A stretch of 64,000 nt of DNA from Pseudomonas sp. C1C7 (GTDB lineage: Bacteria; Pseudomonadota; Gammaproteobacteria; Pseudomonadales; Pseudomonadaceae), in assembly GCF_013359595.1 (NCBI RefSeq), contig NZ_JABFMP010000001.1, positions 248,001-312,000 on the forward strand, read 5' to 3'. The translations under genes and the position numbers were made by a program. Below, in pieces: positions 18,086 through 26,166 of this stretch (positions are counted from its first letter, which is position 1; each line of letters starts with the position of its first letter). Under the pieces are notes generated by a model. The model did not search any database and was not told the origin of the DNA. It worked only from the letters and a program-made list of their open reading frames with translations.

Positions 18086-18685
18086 TCAAGTATTGATAAA
18101 GCTTTTGGGTGGCTGGTGCAGGCTGATCCGGGCGTCATAAAGCAGGTTGATCAGTTCGACCACCATGATCGCCGTCAGCCCCCAGATCTTGTACCCCCCG
18201 TAACGGTAGCTCGGGACGTACCAGCTGCGGCCCTGATAGTCGATGCGATGGGTGTGTTCGCGCGGGTCCTCGCGGAAGAACTCCAGCGGCACGCTGAACA
18301 CCGCGGCGATTTCCGCATCGTTGGCCTGGTATTCGACGAAATCCGGAATCACGCCCACATAAGGGGTGACCTTGATGCCGTGCAGGGAGATCAACGGGCT
18401 GAGCGGGCCGATCACTTCCACCAGTCCTGGCGGCAGGCCGATCTCTTCTTCGGCTTCGCGTAGCGCGGTGAATACCAGGTCCGGGTCTTCGGGGTCGCGG
18501 CGACCACCGGGGAAGGCGACTTCGCCGCCATGGGTCGAGAGCCCGCTGGCGCGCAGGGTCAGTACCAGCTCCGGCTCATCACTGCGGGTGATGGGCACCA
18601 GTACGGCGGCCTCGGGGAAACGATGGTCGGTTTCCAGCGTGCGCGGTGTGTGGTTACTGACCCGATGCAGTAGCTCATCCAGCAT
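18086..18685 (-). CDS. Nudix CoA pyrophosphatase-like enzyme (NudL type)
   Basis: 199 residues. The Nudix helix REAEEEIGL is preceded by the NudL/CoAse-type segment TLRASGLSTHGGEVAFPGGR, which in this family marks coenzyme A diphosphatases. It would cleave CoA to 4'-phosphopantetheine and 3',5'-ADP. The C-terminal part has RYGGYKIWGLTA, also typical. It is divergent from the next Nudix gene, with a 147-base shared upstream region in which I see no clear promoter. Confidence 0.88.
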   Translation of the reverse strand: MLDELLHRVSNHTPRTLETDHRFPEAAVLVPITRSDEPELVLTLRASGLSTHGGEVAFPGGRRDPEDPDLVFTALREAEEEIGLPPGLVEVIGPLSPLISLHGIKVTPYVGVIPDFVEYQANDAEIAAVFSVPLEFFREDPREHTHRIDYQGRSWYVPSYRYGGYKIWGLTAIMVVELINLLYDARISLHQPPKSFINT

Positions 18686-18832
18686 GAGTGTTCTCGATCT
18701 GTGCCTTACCCCGCATCATGCACCAATCGCTGCGGTCGCCCAACCCCCCGGACAACGGCGTGTCGCGAAACGACAACTTGCCGACAGACACCGGCGCACG
18801 CCAAGATAGGCGCAGCATTCAGGAACCCAAGC

Positions 18833-19381
18833 ATGAAATTTTGCAGCCAGTGCGGCAACCCGGTCACCCAGCGCATTCCCGAAGGCGATTCGCGTCTGCG
18901 TTTCGTCTGCGACAGTTGCCAGACCATCCATTACCAGAACCCCAACATCGTCGCCGGCTGCGTGGCGACCTGGGGCACCAAGGTCCTGCTGTGCCGCCGC
19001 GCCATCGAGCCGCGCCTGGGTTACTGGACCCTGCCCGCCGGATTCATGGAGAACGGTGAAACCATCGAACAGGCCGCCATGCGCGAAACCGCCGAGGAAG
19101 CCTGCGCCCGGGTGCGCAACCTCTCCATCTATACCCTGATCGACGTACCGCACATCAGCCAGGTGCATGTGTTCTTCCGCGCAGAGCTGGCCGACCTGGA
19201 CTTCGCCCCGGGCCCGGAAAGCCTGGAAGTGCAATTATTCGACGAAGCGGACATCCCGTGGGACGAGCTGGCTTTCCGCACCGTGGGCCGTACCTTAGAA
19301 TGCTTCTTCGCTGACCGGCGGGCCGAGGTCTACCCCGTACGATCCGAGTCGATCCCGCCACTGGCTCAGCCTGCCAACTAA
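18833..19381 (+). CDS. Nudix hydrolase with N-terminal zinc ribbon
   Basis: 182 residues. CSQCGNPV and CDSC in the first 35 residues form a zinc ribbon like that of NADH pyrophosphatase NudC. The Nudix box GFMENGETIEQAAMRETAEE follows at about 68. Without the NudC SQPWPFP motif, NAD(H) specificity cannot be claimed. ATG 18833 has AGGAA seven bases upstream, and the zinc ribbon begins right after it. The L,D-transpeptidase gene follows after 59 bases. Confidence 0.88.
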   Translation: MKFCSQCGNPVTQRIPEGDSRLRFVCDSCQTIHYQNPNIVAGCVATWGTKVLLCRRAIEPRLGYWTLPAGFMENGETIEQAAMRETAEEACARVRNLSIYTLIDVPHISQVHVFFRAELADLDFAPGPESLEVQLFDEADIPWDELAFRTVGRTLECFFADRRAEVYPVRSESIPPLAQPAN

Positions 19382-19440
19382 AAACATCTATAAATAAATA
19401 GAAAACACATAGTCGCGACACCGTCTGGGGAATCGTTTCA

Positions 19441-19944
19441 ATGCGCTGGTTGCTTGCCCTGTTCTGCCTGTCGTTCGCTGCGTTCTCCCAGGCTTCCACT
19501 GTGGGGATGTACGACGGCAAGGTCATCGAGAAAGTCCTGGTTCTCAAGTCCGCCCACCAATTGCAATTGATCAATGACGGCAAGCCGCTCAAGACCTATC
19601 GCATTTCCCTGGGCCGCAACCCCAAGGGACAGAAACTGATGGAAGGCGATCGCCGCACCCCTGAAGGCTTCTATTGGATCGACTGGCGCAAGGTCAGTGA
19701 CAAATTCAACCTGTCGATGCATATCTCCTACCCGAACATCAGCGACGCCGCTCGCTCGCGCCGGGAAAACGTCGATCCGGGCGGCATGATCATGATCCAC
19801 GGCACCCCGCATACCGAGGAAAATCCCGAGGAACTGTTCCACACCCTGGACTGGACAGACGGTTGCGTCGCCATGCGCAACGTGGACATGCGCGAAGTCT
19901 GGAACCTGGTGCCGGATGGCACCATGATCGAAATTCGTCCGTAA
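19441..19944 (+). CDS. Secreted L,D-transpeptidase (YkuD domain)
   Basis: 167 residues with a signal peptide (residues 1 to about 19, MRWLLALFCLSFAAFSQAS). The catalytic pattern is complete: IHGTP with His120 and DWTDGCVAMRN with nucleophile Cys142. It would act on peptidoglycan in the periplasm, making 3-3 crosslinks or linking a protein to the wall. It lacks a LysM domain. The gene ends about 48 bases before a hairpin at the start of the large toxin gene. Confidence 0.92.
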   Translation: MRWLLALFCLSFAAFSQASTVGMYDGKVIEKVLVLKSAHQLQLINDGKPLKTYRISLGRNPKGQKLMEGDRRTPEGFYWIDWRKVSDKFNLSMHISYPNISDAARSRRENVDPGGMIMIHGTPHTEENPEELFHTLDWTDGCVAMRNVDMREVWNLVPDGTMIEIRP

Positions 19945-19991
19945 CCGCCCCGCCATACAATTATCTAACGCCTGCGCACAGGTTGCCCCCT

Positions 19992-20020
19992 CCATGCTGA
20001 CGACCCTTCCGTCAGCATGG
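19992..20020 (+). promoter_or_regulatory. Perfect 11-bp hairpin overlapping the ribosome binding site of the large toxin gene
   Basis: CCATGCTGACG (19992-20002) and CGTCAGCATGG (20010-20020) form a perfect stem with a 7-base loop. The last two G of the 3' arm are the first two of GGAGA, the Shine-Dalgarno nine bases before ATG 20032. There is no T run after it, so a terminator is unlikely. ATGGA at 20017-20021 also fits the ANGGA core bound by RsmA/CsrA. Confidence 0.55.
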
Positions 20021-20031
20021 AGACAGTGCCC

Positions 20032-23000
20032 ATGAGCACATCCGCAGCCGCACCGTCCTTTGAAGAGATCAAAGGCTATCTCAATCAGATCGGTCATTAT
20101 CTGCTCACGACCGAATCCCGACTCCTGCCAGCCGTGGAACCTACGGCCGAGCAACGCTACCTGAAACGAATAAATGACCATCTGAAAAGCTTCCAGATAG
20201 CGTTTATTCGCAAAAGTCGCTCTCACTATCAAGCACTGGAGAACGTCGATCTGCAAAAGCCGGCGGGCAAGCAGCTACTCACCAAGCTCAAGGCGACACT
20301 CAATACGCATTTGCTGGATATGGATCTGCGCGAACCAATCGACGCAAAGCCGGCAAAATCCTTCCTGCTTTACGATGCGGGACTCACCGCCATCGAGCAC
20401 GAAGCTCGACTGGCCGTCCAGGATCGCCTGCTGCATCCCCAGGCCGGCAAAATGTTGGAAAACATAGGGCTTGGCCCAGTATTTCGCCCCGGCCTCTACG
20501 CTTTGCAGTTCGGTTATCAGGACCACAGTGTCGAATGGGCTGGCGCCTTTGTCGCCACGCAAAAAAACAGCCCTCTGGCGAGCGACCTTCAGGATAGGCA
20601 AGACCTCGGACAAGTGCTGCTTTTTACCCCCTCCAGAGGCATCGAATCTTTCGACTCCCTGTCCGAGCTGAACGCCCACTTACTGAACATCATGGACTCC
20701 CCCACAGGACGCGATGAGCTCATGCGGCTACTGCCCATGCGCTATCAAGCATTGACCGTGGCGGGAATCTGGCCGCTGACACTAACGCCTATCGACAGCG
20801 AGCCCTTGTTTGAACACCTCTACGACGCCCTGATTGCCAAACGCACGCAGGATGTCGAGTTCGCCCTTGGTTTTGCCGACAACCCGGAGCAAGACGCCGC
20901 GCGCTTATATAGCGCTCTGGACCGGGCCATTGGTGATGCCGTGCCCATCCTGACTTCCCGCCTTGAATTGCGCGCTCATACCCTGCTCGAACGGAGCCTC
21001 TATGCCAGTGCACCTGACTGGTATCGCAGCACCAACATGACCCGACGAGCCGAGCTATCCCTGCACTTGGGCGAATACAACCAGGCGCGCCAGCGCTTGT
21101 TGGATCTCTTGGGGCCGGTCATGAATCCACAATCCCTTGCCCGTCACGCATGGCTTGAGCGCTTGAGCGATGAGCTGGAGATTGATGACCTGGAACCTGA
21201 ACGACTGCATGTCGTCACACGCCGTCATTTCACCGGAGTCGGTCATTATGAACAGCGGCGGGACATGCTCGAACTGGCCTTGCGTGGTCTTCATAGCGGA
21301 GACGAATCCGCGGATTCGGATTTCCAGAAAAACACCACCCTCACCTACAACCACGCGCCCTTGCCCGATGCGTACAAGGACCTGACCCCAGACTGGCTAG
21401 CGCAGCAACTGGCGACCCTGCAACCGCGGGTCGATTTTGCCGCTGCACAAAACACTATCCATGCGCTGCCCGACGTCAGGCGTGCCATAGAACACATGCT
21501 CGATCGACGAATCAATGCGCTGGCCTATGCTGCCGTTTTGCAAGGCCACTTGCGCGATGAGGATTACCGGTTGATTCAGCGCCTGTGTACAGGTGGCGAT
21601 AAACAATTGAGCGCCAGCGCTTTGTCATTGCATGGTGCTGTACTTCAAGATCTTTGGGTGCTGCGTGAGGCTGACACCAACGGCACGATCAAACGCGTGT
21701 TGCTCTGCACGCCAGAAGCACCGCGAGCCCAGCAATTTCGGGGGTTCGACAGTGAGCGCGAGTGCCAGACCCATATCCTTGCGTGGGCTGATGCCGATCA
21801 GGGCACAACCGCATCGCAGAGCATGAGCGAATACCTGATCACGCGCGCCCCCCTGCGTTTTCGCAACAGTCTTCGACAAGTCTTGAACAGCCTGAGCTTC
21901 AAGCCCGAAGCGCAGGAATACAAAAAGGTCGAACTCAATACGCCCGGCAGTCACGCCGACTGCCTGACGTCAATGGCAAACCACCTATTGGCCACGAGAG
22001 TCGATAACTACGATTTCAGTACTCCGCTCTGGTATCGCTCGGCGCCCCTGGCGACAAGGATCAAGCTCACGACGCTGGCCGAGGACGCCGAAGGTGCCCT
22101 GCGCACCTTCAACGATGATCCTGCATCGCAAGCCAATTTCCCGAGCTTTGAAACCTATGTGCACGAACAGGCGAAAAAACGTCTGAACCATTTGCTCAAC
22201 CGCAGCGCCAACGACGTTGATCCGGACACTGTTTGGGCCTACTCGCCAATAGCCGTTGTCGGAGCATCCACTGCGCAGCCGCAGTCATACACCCAGTTAT
22301 TTCGTGACGGCTATGCCGATGGAGTAGGTTTTCTCGATGAAAAGTTTTCGCGTGCGGCGCAATTCAAAGGACCGCCAGGTATCGACTTGAGCGCCCTGAC
22401 CGCAGAAAAATTTGCACGCTCGATCACCGGTGTCTGGATCGGCGAGCGTTACATAGACAAGGTCAAGGCTGAACTGCAAGATCGCCAAAGCGCTGGCTAT
22501 GCACACAGACGCGACGCGACACTGGCAATCACTCAGCGGCAGATGCAACACGCCGCACTGGAGTGTCAGCTCAAGGGACACATCAGCTCGATTGACCTGC
22601 AATGGTTGGAGCAAAGCATCGCCAGCATGGGCGAAACCGCTTCGCCGACGCGAACTCGCTACGCAATCCATCGCCTGATGATTGATGGTGAATGGGTGAT
22701 AGATACCTGGTTATTCAGCCACGGTGATAATCCTGTCCTGCTTTATACCCCTGGCGCCCCCGATGGCATCAGCATCAGGTATGCCCGGACGTTCAACTAT
22801 CTGCTGAAACAGCAGCCCGGGATGCTCCAATACCTCATTAGCCGAGTCAGCGCCCAATCCCAAGTCAAAATCCGCACATTTCTGGAGGCAGCCAAGTCGC
22901 AATTGCCCGCCGATCTGGATAAAAGCACGGCAAGCCCGGCGCTTTACGACTCGATCATTTCGGTAAAACCGGTGTCCGATCTGCGCCTGGCGCTGTACGA

Positions 23001-25773
23001 CATGAAATTGCAACGCAGGATTGATGACGTTTACGCAAGTACGACCAACCGCACACAGATGATCACCGGCATACTCTGGACCTGTGTCGAATGGGTGACG
23101 ACCATTGCCACCGCCCCTTTCCCGATCCTGAGCTTGAGTAGCGGTCTGTTACTGGCTTTCAAGGATGCCATGCTCGCCCTGCACGCCTACAACCAGGGTG
23201 ATGCGTCGACTGCACTCGAGCACTTCGCAGGTTACCTGCTCAACAGTGCCGGCGCGCTACTCACCGATCTGCGTCCGGCGCTACGCGCCCTCCCACCGAT
23301 CCGCCGATCAACACGACTGACCACCGCTGGCCCGGAGCACGTCCAGGCCATGAAACTGATCGATCGACTGGAACCTGCGCGGCCCAACGTGGCGGACATG
23401 CAACCGGTACTCTTCGAGGGGCGAGCACTCTGGGCGCCGAAAACTCCGGATGCGATCGGCCGCTACTTGCTGCATCGGCTTGATCCCGACGGTAAGTGGC
23501 TCTCGACCGGTCGCCTGGCGATGCTCAACACCGACGGCACGATGGTCCGTAGCGGCGTGTCGGGAGGTGCGCCGAAGTACAACGCGGTGCCGGAAACATC
23601 AGGACCGCATAAAGACTATGGGATGCCGCCAGCAAACTGGAGCATGATGGAGCTCGCAATGAATCCGAACTTTAGAACCACGCTGACCGCTGGCGCAGAG
23701 GAGTTCCCGGGTTCCAACAGCGGCATCGTGAACAATGCAGTCGAGCGACTCAGTGCAACGCGAGTCATCTACCGTAAACAAGTCGAGCGCCTGACAACGG
23801 ACGCGCAGCGCTACTTCAGCGAACTCGCCCCTCTCCCCTCCCAAGTTAATCTTCCAGCTATCGATACGGGATCATCTCTGACGCATCTGATCGACAGTAA
23901 TGCCTTTGCGGGTAACAAAAACCTGATCATCGGCGCCGTCACCGGATCCGTAGCCAGTAAACAGGCATTGATCGCCAACATGGATGCCTTGATCGAAAAG
24001 GGGTTCAAGCATCTATATGTAGAGTTTCTGCCGGGGGACATATTTCGCCTGAAAATTGAGAAGCTCAACAGGGGTAAGTCCTGGCGACACATTGAGCAGC
24101 ACTTGAAGGCCATCGATTGGTCCCTGGGCTTCGCGCCGAACGCAGAGCACTCTCACCTCGCACTCGTGCGCAAGGCTCGGGAAAAGGGCATAAAAATCCA
24201 TGCACTGGATGCCTCCACCAGTTACCAATTGGACGATGTCCTGCTCCTGCGTCAGAGCTCGCCGACGATTGCGCAACCCAACCCACTGAGGAATTTTTAC
24301 TCTCATAAAGTCATTGAAGGCGATTTTGTCGACTCACCACAGGAGCGCTGGATCGCCTTGGTCGAACAATCACGTATGCGCGCGCACAATGGAACGCCCG
24401 GTCTGGCAGACCTGCAAAACGCCGTGGCATTGCGCATTGAAGATGTCGGGCCGAACACGCCAGTGGGTATCAGCCTGGACACTCCAGGCGCGATTGCGGG
24501 TGATGCACGGGCCAAAGGTGATTACCGCATGGCAATCCACACGTCGTACAAGTCACCCGAGCCGATGCCATCGGCTACCGTCGAACCCGCTTCCAGCGTT
24601 CAGCATTTCAGCGACTTCGACCTTGAGCCCTCTTTGCGCGATGAGATTGCACGTCAGTCCACTGGGCGACATGGCCTGAATCCTGAATACTTCATGACCG
24701 ACCCTGCGTCCCAACATGCGCTCAACACCTTCATCGACCATCGCAAACACCTGAAAGACGCGGCCGACAGTTTTTTCGCTGACTATGTACCACCCGCCAG
24801 GCCTGCATTGCCCGATATCACTGCGAGCACCACGCCTCAATCGTTTCTGAAACAGGTGGCAGAGAGTCCAGTGGCGGGACTTGTCATCGGCGAAGGACAT
24901 GCTCATCAGTCAAGCAAGGCCCTGTTGATAAAACAGATGAAAAGTTTCAAGGAGGCAGGATTCAAGACGATCTACGTTGAACATTTGCTGACTGACTTGC
25001 ATCAGGCTGAACTGGACATGTTCCATCTAACCCAACAGCTTCCCGAAGGACTCAAGAATTACCTTATCCGCCAGGACAGAGGCCATATGCTCTCTTACAG
25101 CGGCCCCAATACCTACTCGGGAGTGGTACAAGCGGCAGGCAAATATGGTATTCGCATCAGGGCCCTCGACTGCCTTGCCAGCTATCACCTCAAAGGTATT
25201 AACAACCCGGACCTTTCAAGAAACAGGATGTTCAGTTACTTCGCGACCCGCGTCATCGAGGCCGATCAGGCGGCACAGGGGCCGCATAAGTGGATCGCCT
25301 TTGTCGGCAGTGCCCACACCAACAATAACCTTGCAGTTCCCGGGCTGACCGAGATGCTTGGCGCTGTCAGCCTGCATGTCAAGGACACTCACCCGAGACT
25401 GTCCAGAGGTATCCATCGCGGCTTCTGGCAGATCGGTCCCGCGACAGACAGGTCACAAGCTCTTCGCGGCGATTTCTACCTGAATGTCGCGGACGCCAAA
25501 ATACCAGCACCCGAGGTCTTCCCGCCCGTCGACAGGACACGACTAACCCAGTCGGGACACTTTTTGCTGGAACAGCCATCGAACGCCGAAACCAATCTGA
25601 TACACCGTTCCGGAACTGGAGAAATTGTCAGCACACCGATCCAAGTGGACGACAAAGGACTGTTTTTCATAGATCGCTGGGACAAAAAAGAGCAGCGTTT
25701 TGAAAAGCTGTTCACGCTGATTGAAATGCTCAAATCGGATGTAGGACTCAGATCCGCCCCTTCAGCCACGTAA
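20032..25773 (+). CDS. Very large toxin-like protein with tandem effector domains, one degenerate and one intact
   Basis: 1913 residues from ATG 20032 (GGAGA nine bases upstream; an in-frame ATG at 20017 lacks a binding site). The N-terminal two-thirds resembles dermonecrotic-toxin-like (DUF6543) proteins, with helical blocks such as PDWYRSTN and TPLWYRSAP. Hydrophobic stretches at about 1010-1065 may cross or insert in a membrane. Two copies of a ChaN/EreA-like (RtxA/PMT-C2-like) domain follow. Copy 1 (1268-1485) has GAVTGSVASK at 1301-1310 where GExHxxxxSK is expected, and Arg1448 at the second His. Copy 2 (about 1593-1792) has GEGHAHQSSK at 1620-1629, ALDC with Asp1713, and GSAHTN with His1762. 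The last 85 residues match the end of the 1034-residue protein. No export signal is visible. Toxic activity is inferred from family only. Confidence 0.78.
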   Translation: MSTSAAAPSFEEIKGYLNQIGHYLLTTESRLLPAVEPTAEQRYLKRINDHLKSFQIAFIRKSRSHYQALENVDLQKPAGKQLLTKLKATLNTHLLDMDLREPIDAKPAKSFLLYDAGLTAIEHEARLAVQDRLLHPQAGKMLENIGLGPVFRPGLYALQFGYQDHSVEWAGAFVATQKNSPLASDLQDRQDLGQVLLFTPSRGIESFDSLSELNAHLLNIMDSPTGRDELMRLLPMRYQALTVAGIWPLTLTPIDSEPLFEHLYDALIAKRTQDVEFALGFADNPEQDAARLYSALDRAIGDAVPILTSRLELRAHTLLERSLYASAPDWYRSTNMTRRAELSLHLGEYNQARQRLLDLLGPVMNPQSLARHAWLERLSDELEIDDLEPERLHVVTRRHFTGVGHYEQRRDMLELALRGLHSGDESADSDFQKNTTLTYNHAPLPDAYKDLTPDWLAQQLATLQPRVDFAAAQNTIHALPDVRRAIEHMLDRRINALAYAAVLQGHLRDEDYRLIQRLCTGGDKQLSASALSLHGAVLQDLWVLREADTNGTIKRVLLCTPEAPRAQQFRGFDSERECQTHILAWADADQGTTASQSMSEYLITRAPLRFRNSLRQVLNSLSFKPEAQEYKKVELNTPGSHADCLTSMANHLLATRVDNYDFSTPLWYRSAPLATRIKLTTLAEDAEGALRTFNDDPASQANFPSFETYVHEQAKKRLNHLLNRSANDVDPDTVWAYSPIAVVGASTAQPQSYTQLFRDGYADGVGFLDEKFSRAAQFKGPPGIDLSALTAEKFARSITGVWIGERYIDKVKAELQDRQSAGYAHRRDATLAITQRQMQHAALECQLKGHISSIDLQWLEQSIASMGETASPTRTRYAIHRLMIDGEWVIDTWLFSHGDNPVLLYTPGAPDGISIRYARTFNYLLKQQPGMLQYLISRVSAQSQVKIRTFLEAAKSQLPADLDKSTASPALYDSIISVKPVSDLRLALYDMKLQRRIDDVYASTTNRTQMITGILWTCVEWVTTIATAPFPILSLSSGLLLAFKDAMLALHAYNQGDASTALEHFAGYLLNSAGALLTDLRPALRALPPIRRSTRLTTAGPEHVQAMKLIDRLEPARPNVADMQPVLFEGRALWAPKTPDAIGRYLLHRLDPDGKWLSTGRLAMLNTDGTMVRSGVSGGAPKYNAVPETSGPHKDYGMPPANWSMMELAMNPNFRTTLTAGAEEFPGSNSGIVNNAVERLSATRVIYRKQVERLTTDAQRYFSELAPLPSQVNLPAIDTGSSLTHLIDSNAFAGNKNLIIGAVTGSVASKQALIANMDALIEKGFKHLYVEFLPGDIFRLKIEKLNRGKSWRHIEQHLKAIDWSLGFAPNAEHSHLALVRKAREKGIKIHALDASTSYQLDDVLLLRQSSPTIAQPNPLRNFYSHKVIEGDFVDSPQERWIALVEQSRMRAHNGTPGLADLQNAVALRIEDVGPNTPVGISLDTPGAIAGDARAKGDYRMAIHTSYKSPEPMPSATVEPASSVQHFSDFDLEPSLRDEIARQSTGRHGLNPEYFMTDPASQHALNTFIDHRKHLKDAADSFFADYVPPARPALPDITASTTPQSFLKQVAESPVAGLVIGEGHAHQSSKALLIKQMKSFKEAGFKTIYVEHLLTDLHQAELDMFHLTQQLPEGLKNYLIRQDRGHMLSYSGPNTYSGVVQAAGKYGIRIRALDCLASYHLKGINNPDLSRNRMFSYFATRVIEADQAAQGPHKWIAFVGSAHTNNNLAVPGLTEMLGAVSLHVKDTHPRLSRGIHRGFWQIGPATDRSQALRGDFYLNVADAKIPAPEVFPPVDRTRLTQSGHFLLEQPSNAETNLIHRSGTGEIVSTPIQVDDKGLFFIDRWDKKEQRFEKLFTLIEMLKSDVGLRSAPSAT

Positions 25774-25793
25774 CATAGACATAAAAATCACGC

Positions 25794-25834
25794 GCAAAAA
25801 AAACCCGCTGATATTCATGGCAGCGGGTTTTGCT
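25794..25834. terminator. Bidirectional rho-independent terminator
   Basis: AACCCGCTG (to 25810) pairs with CAGCGGGTT (from 25821) around a 10-base loop, with an A tract before and TTTTGCT after. On the minus strand the A tract becomes a run of eight T. It separates the plus-strand toxin gene from the minus-strand purL unit. Confidence 0.9.
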
Positions 25835-25849
25835 ATGACAGTCCGAGAA

Positions 25850-26161
25850 TCAGAAATCCTCCAACCGCCACACTTCATAAGCCGGTGTCTCGTAGGGATG
25901 GCTCTGTTTCAGCGCCGCCACTACCGGGCGAATCAGCTCATCGGCCACCACCAGCTCAACCTTCCACTCCTCGACGCGTTCGACCTGCCCTGCTTCGCCA
26001 ATGAACGGCTGACTGCCGTCCAATGGTCGAAACTGGCCTTGGCCCAACACCTGCCAGGCGCAGTGGTCGTAAGCGCCGATCCGTCCGCCACCGGCGGCGA
26101 ATACAGCGCTTTTGACCGTCTCGACATGGCTGTCGGGAACGAAGAAGCTCAGCTTGTACAC
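25850..26161 (-). CDS. Small NIF3/CutA-like domain protein
   Basis: 103 residues beginning MYKLSFFVPDSHVETVKSAV. AGGGRIGAYDHCAW and HPYETPAYEV are characteristic of the PII/CutA1-like domain inserted in NIF3 (YqfO) proteins and also found alone in Pseudomonas. Function is unknown; metal binding is possible. The start is GTG at 26161, five bases after the purL stop, so it is probably co-transcribed with purL. Confidence 0.8.
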   Translation of the reverse strand: MYKLSFFVPDSHVETVKSAVFAAGGGRIGAYDHCAWQVLGQGQFRPLDGSQPFIGEAGQVERVEEWKVELVVADELIRPVVAALKQSHPYETPAYEVWRLEDF

Positions 26162-26166
26162 AGCTC

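Noticed and set aside
19992..20020. Terminator of the L,D-transpeptidase gene
   Set aside because: The stem is perfect but no T run follows on the plus strand; a GGAG ribosome site does.
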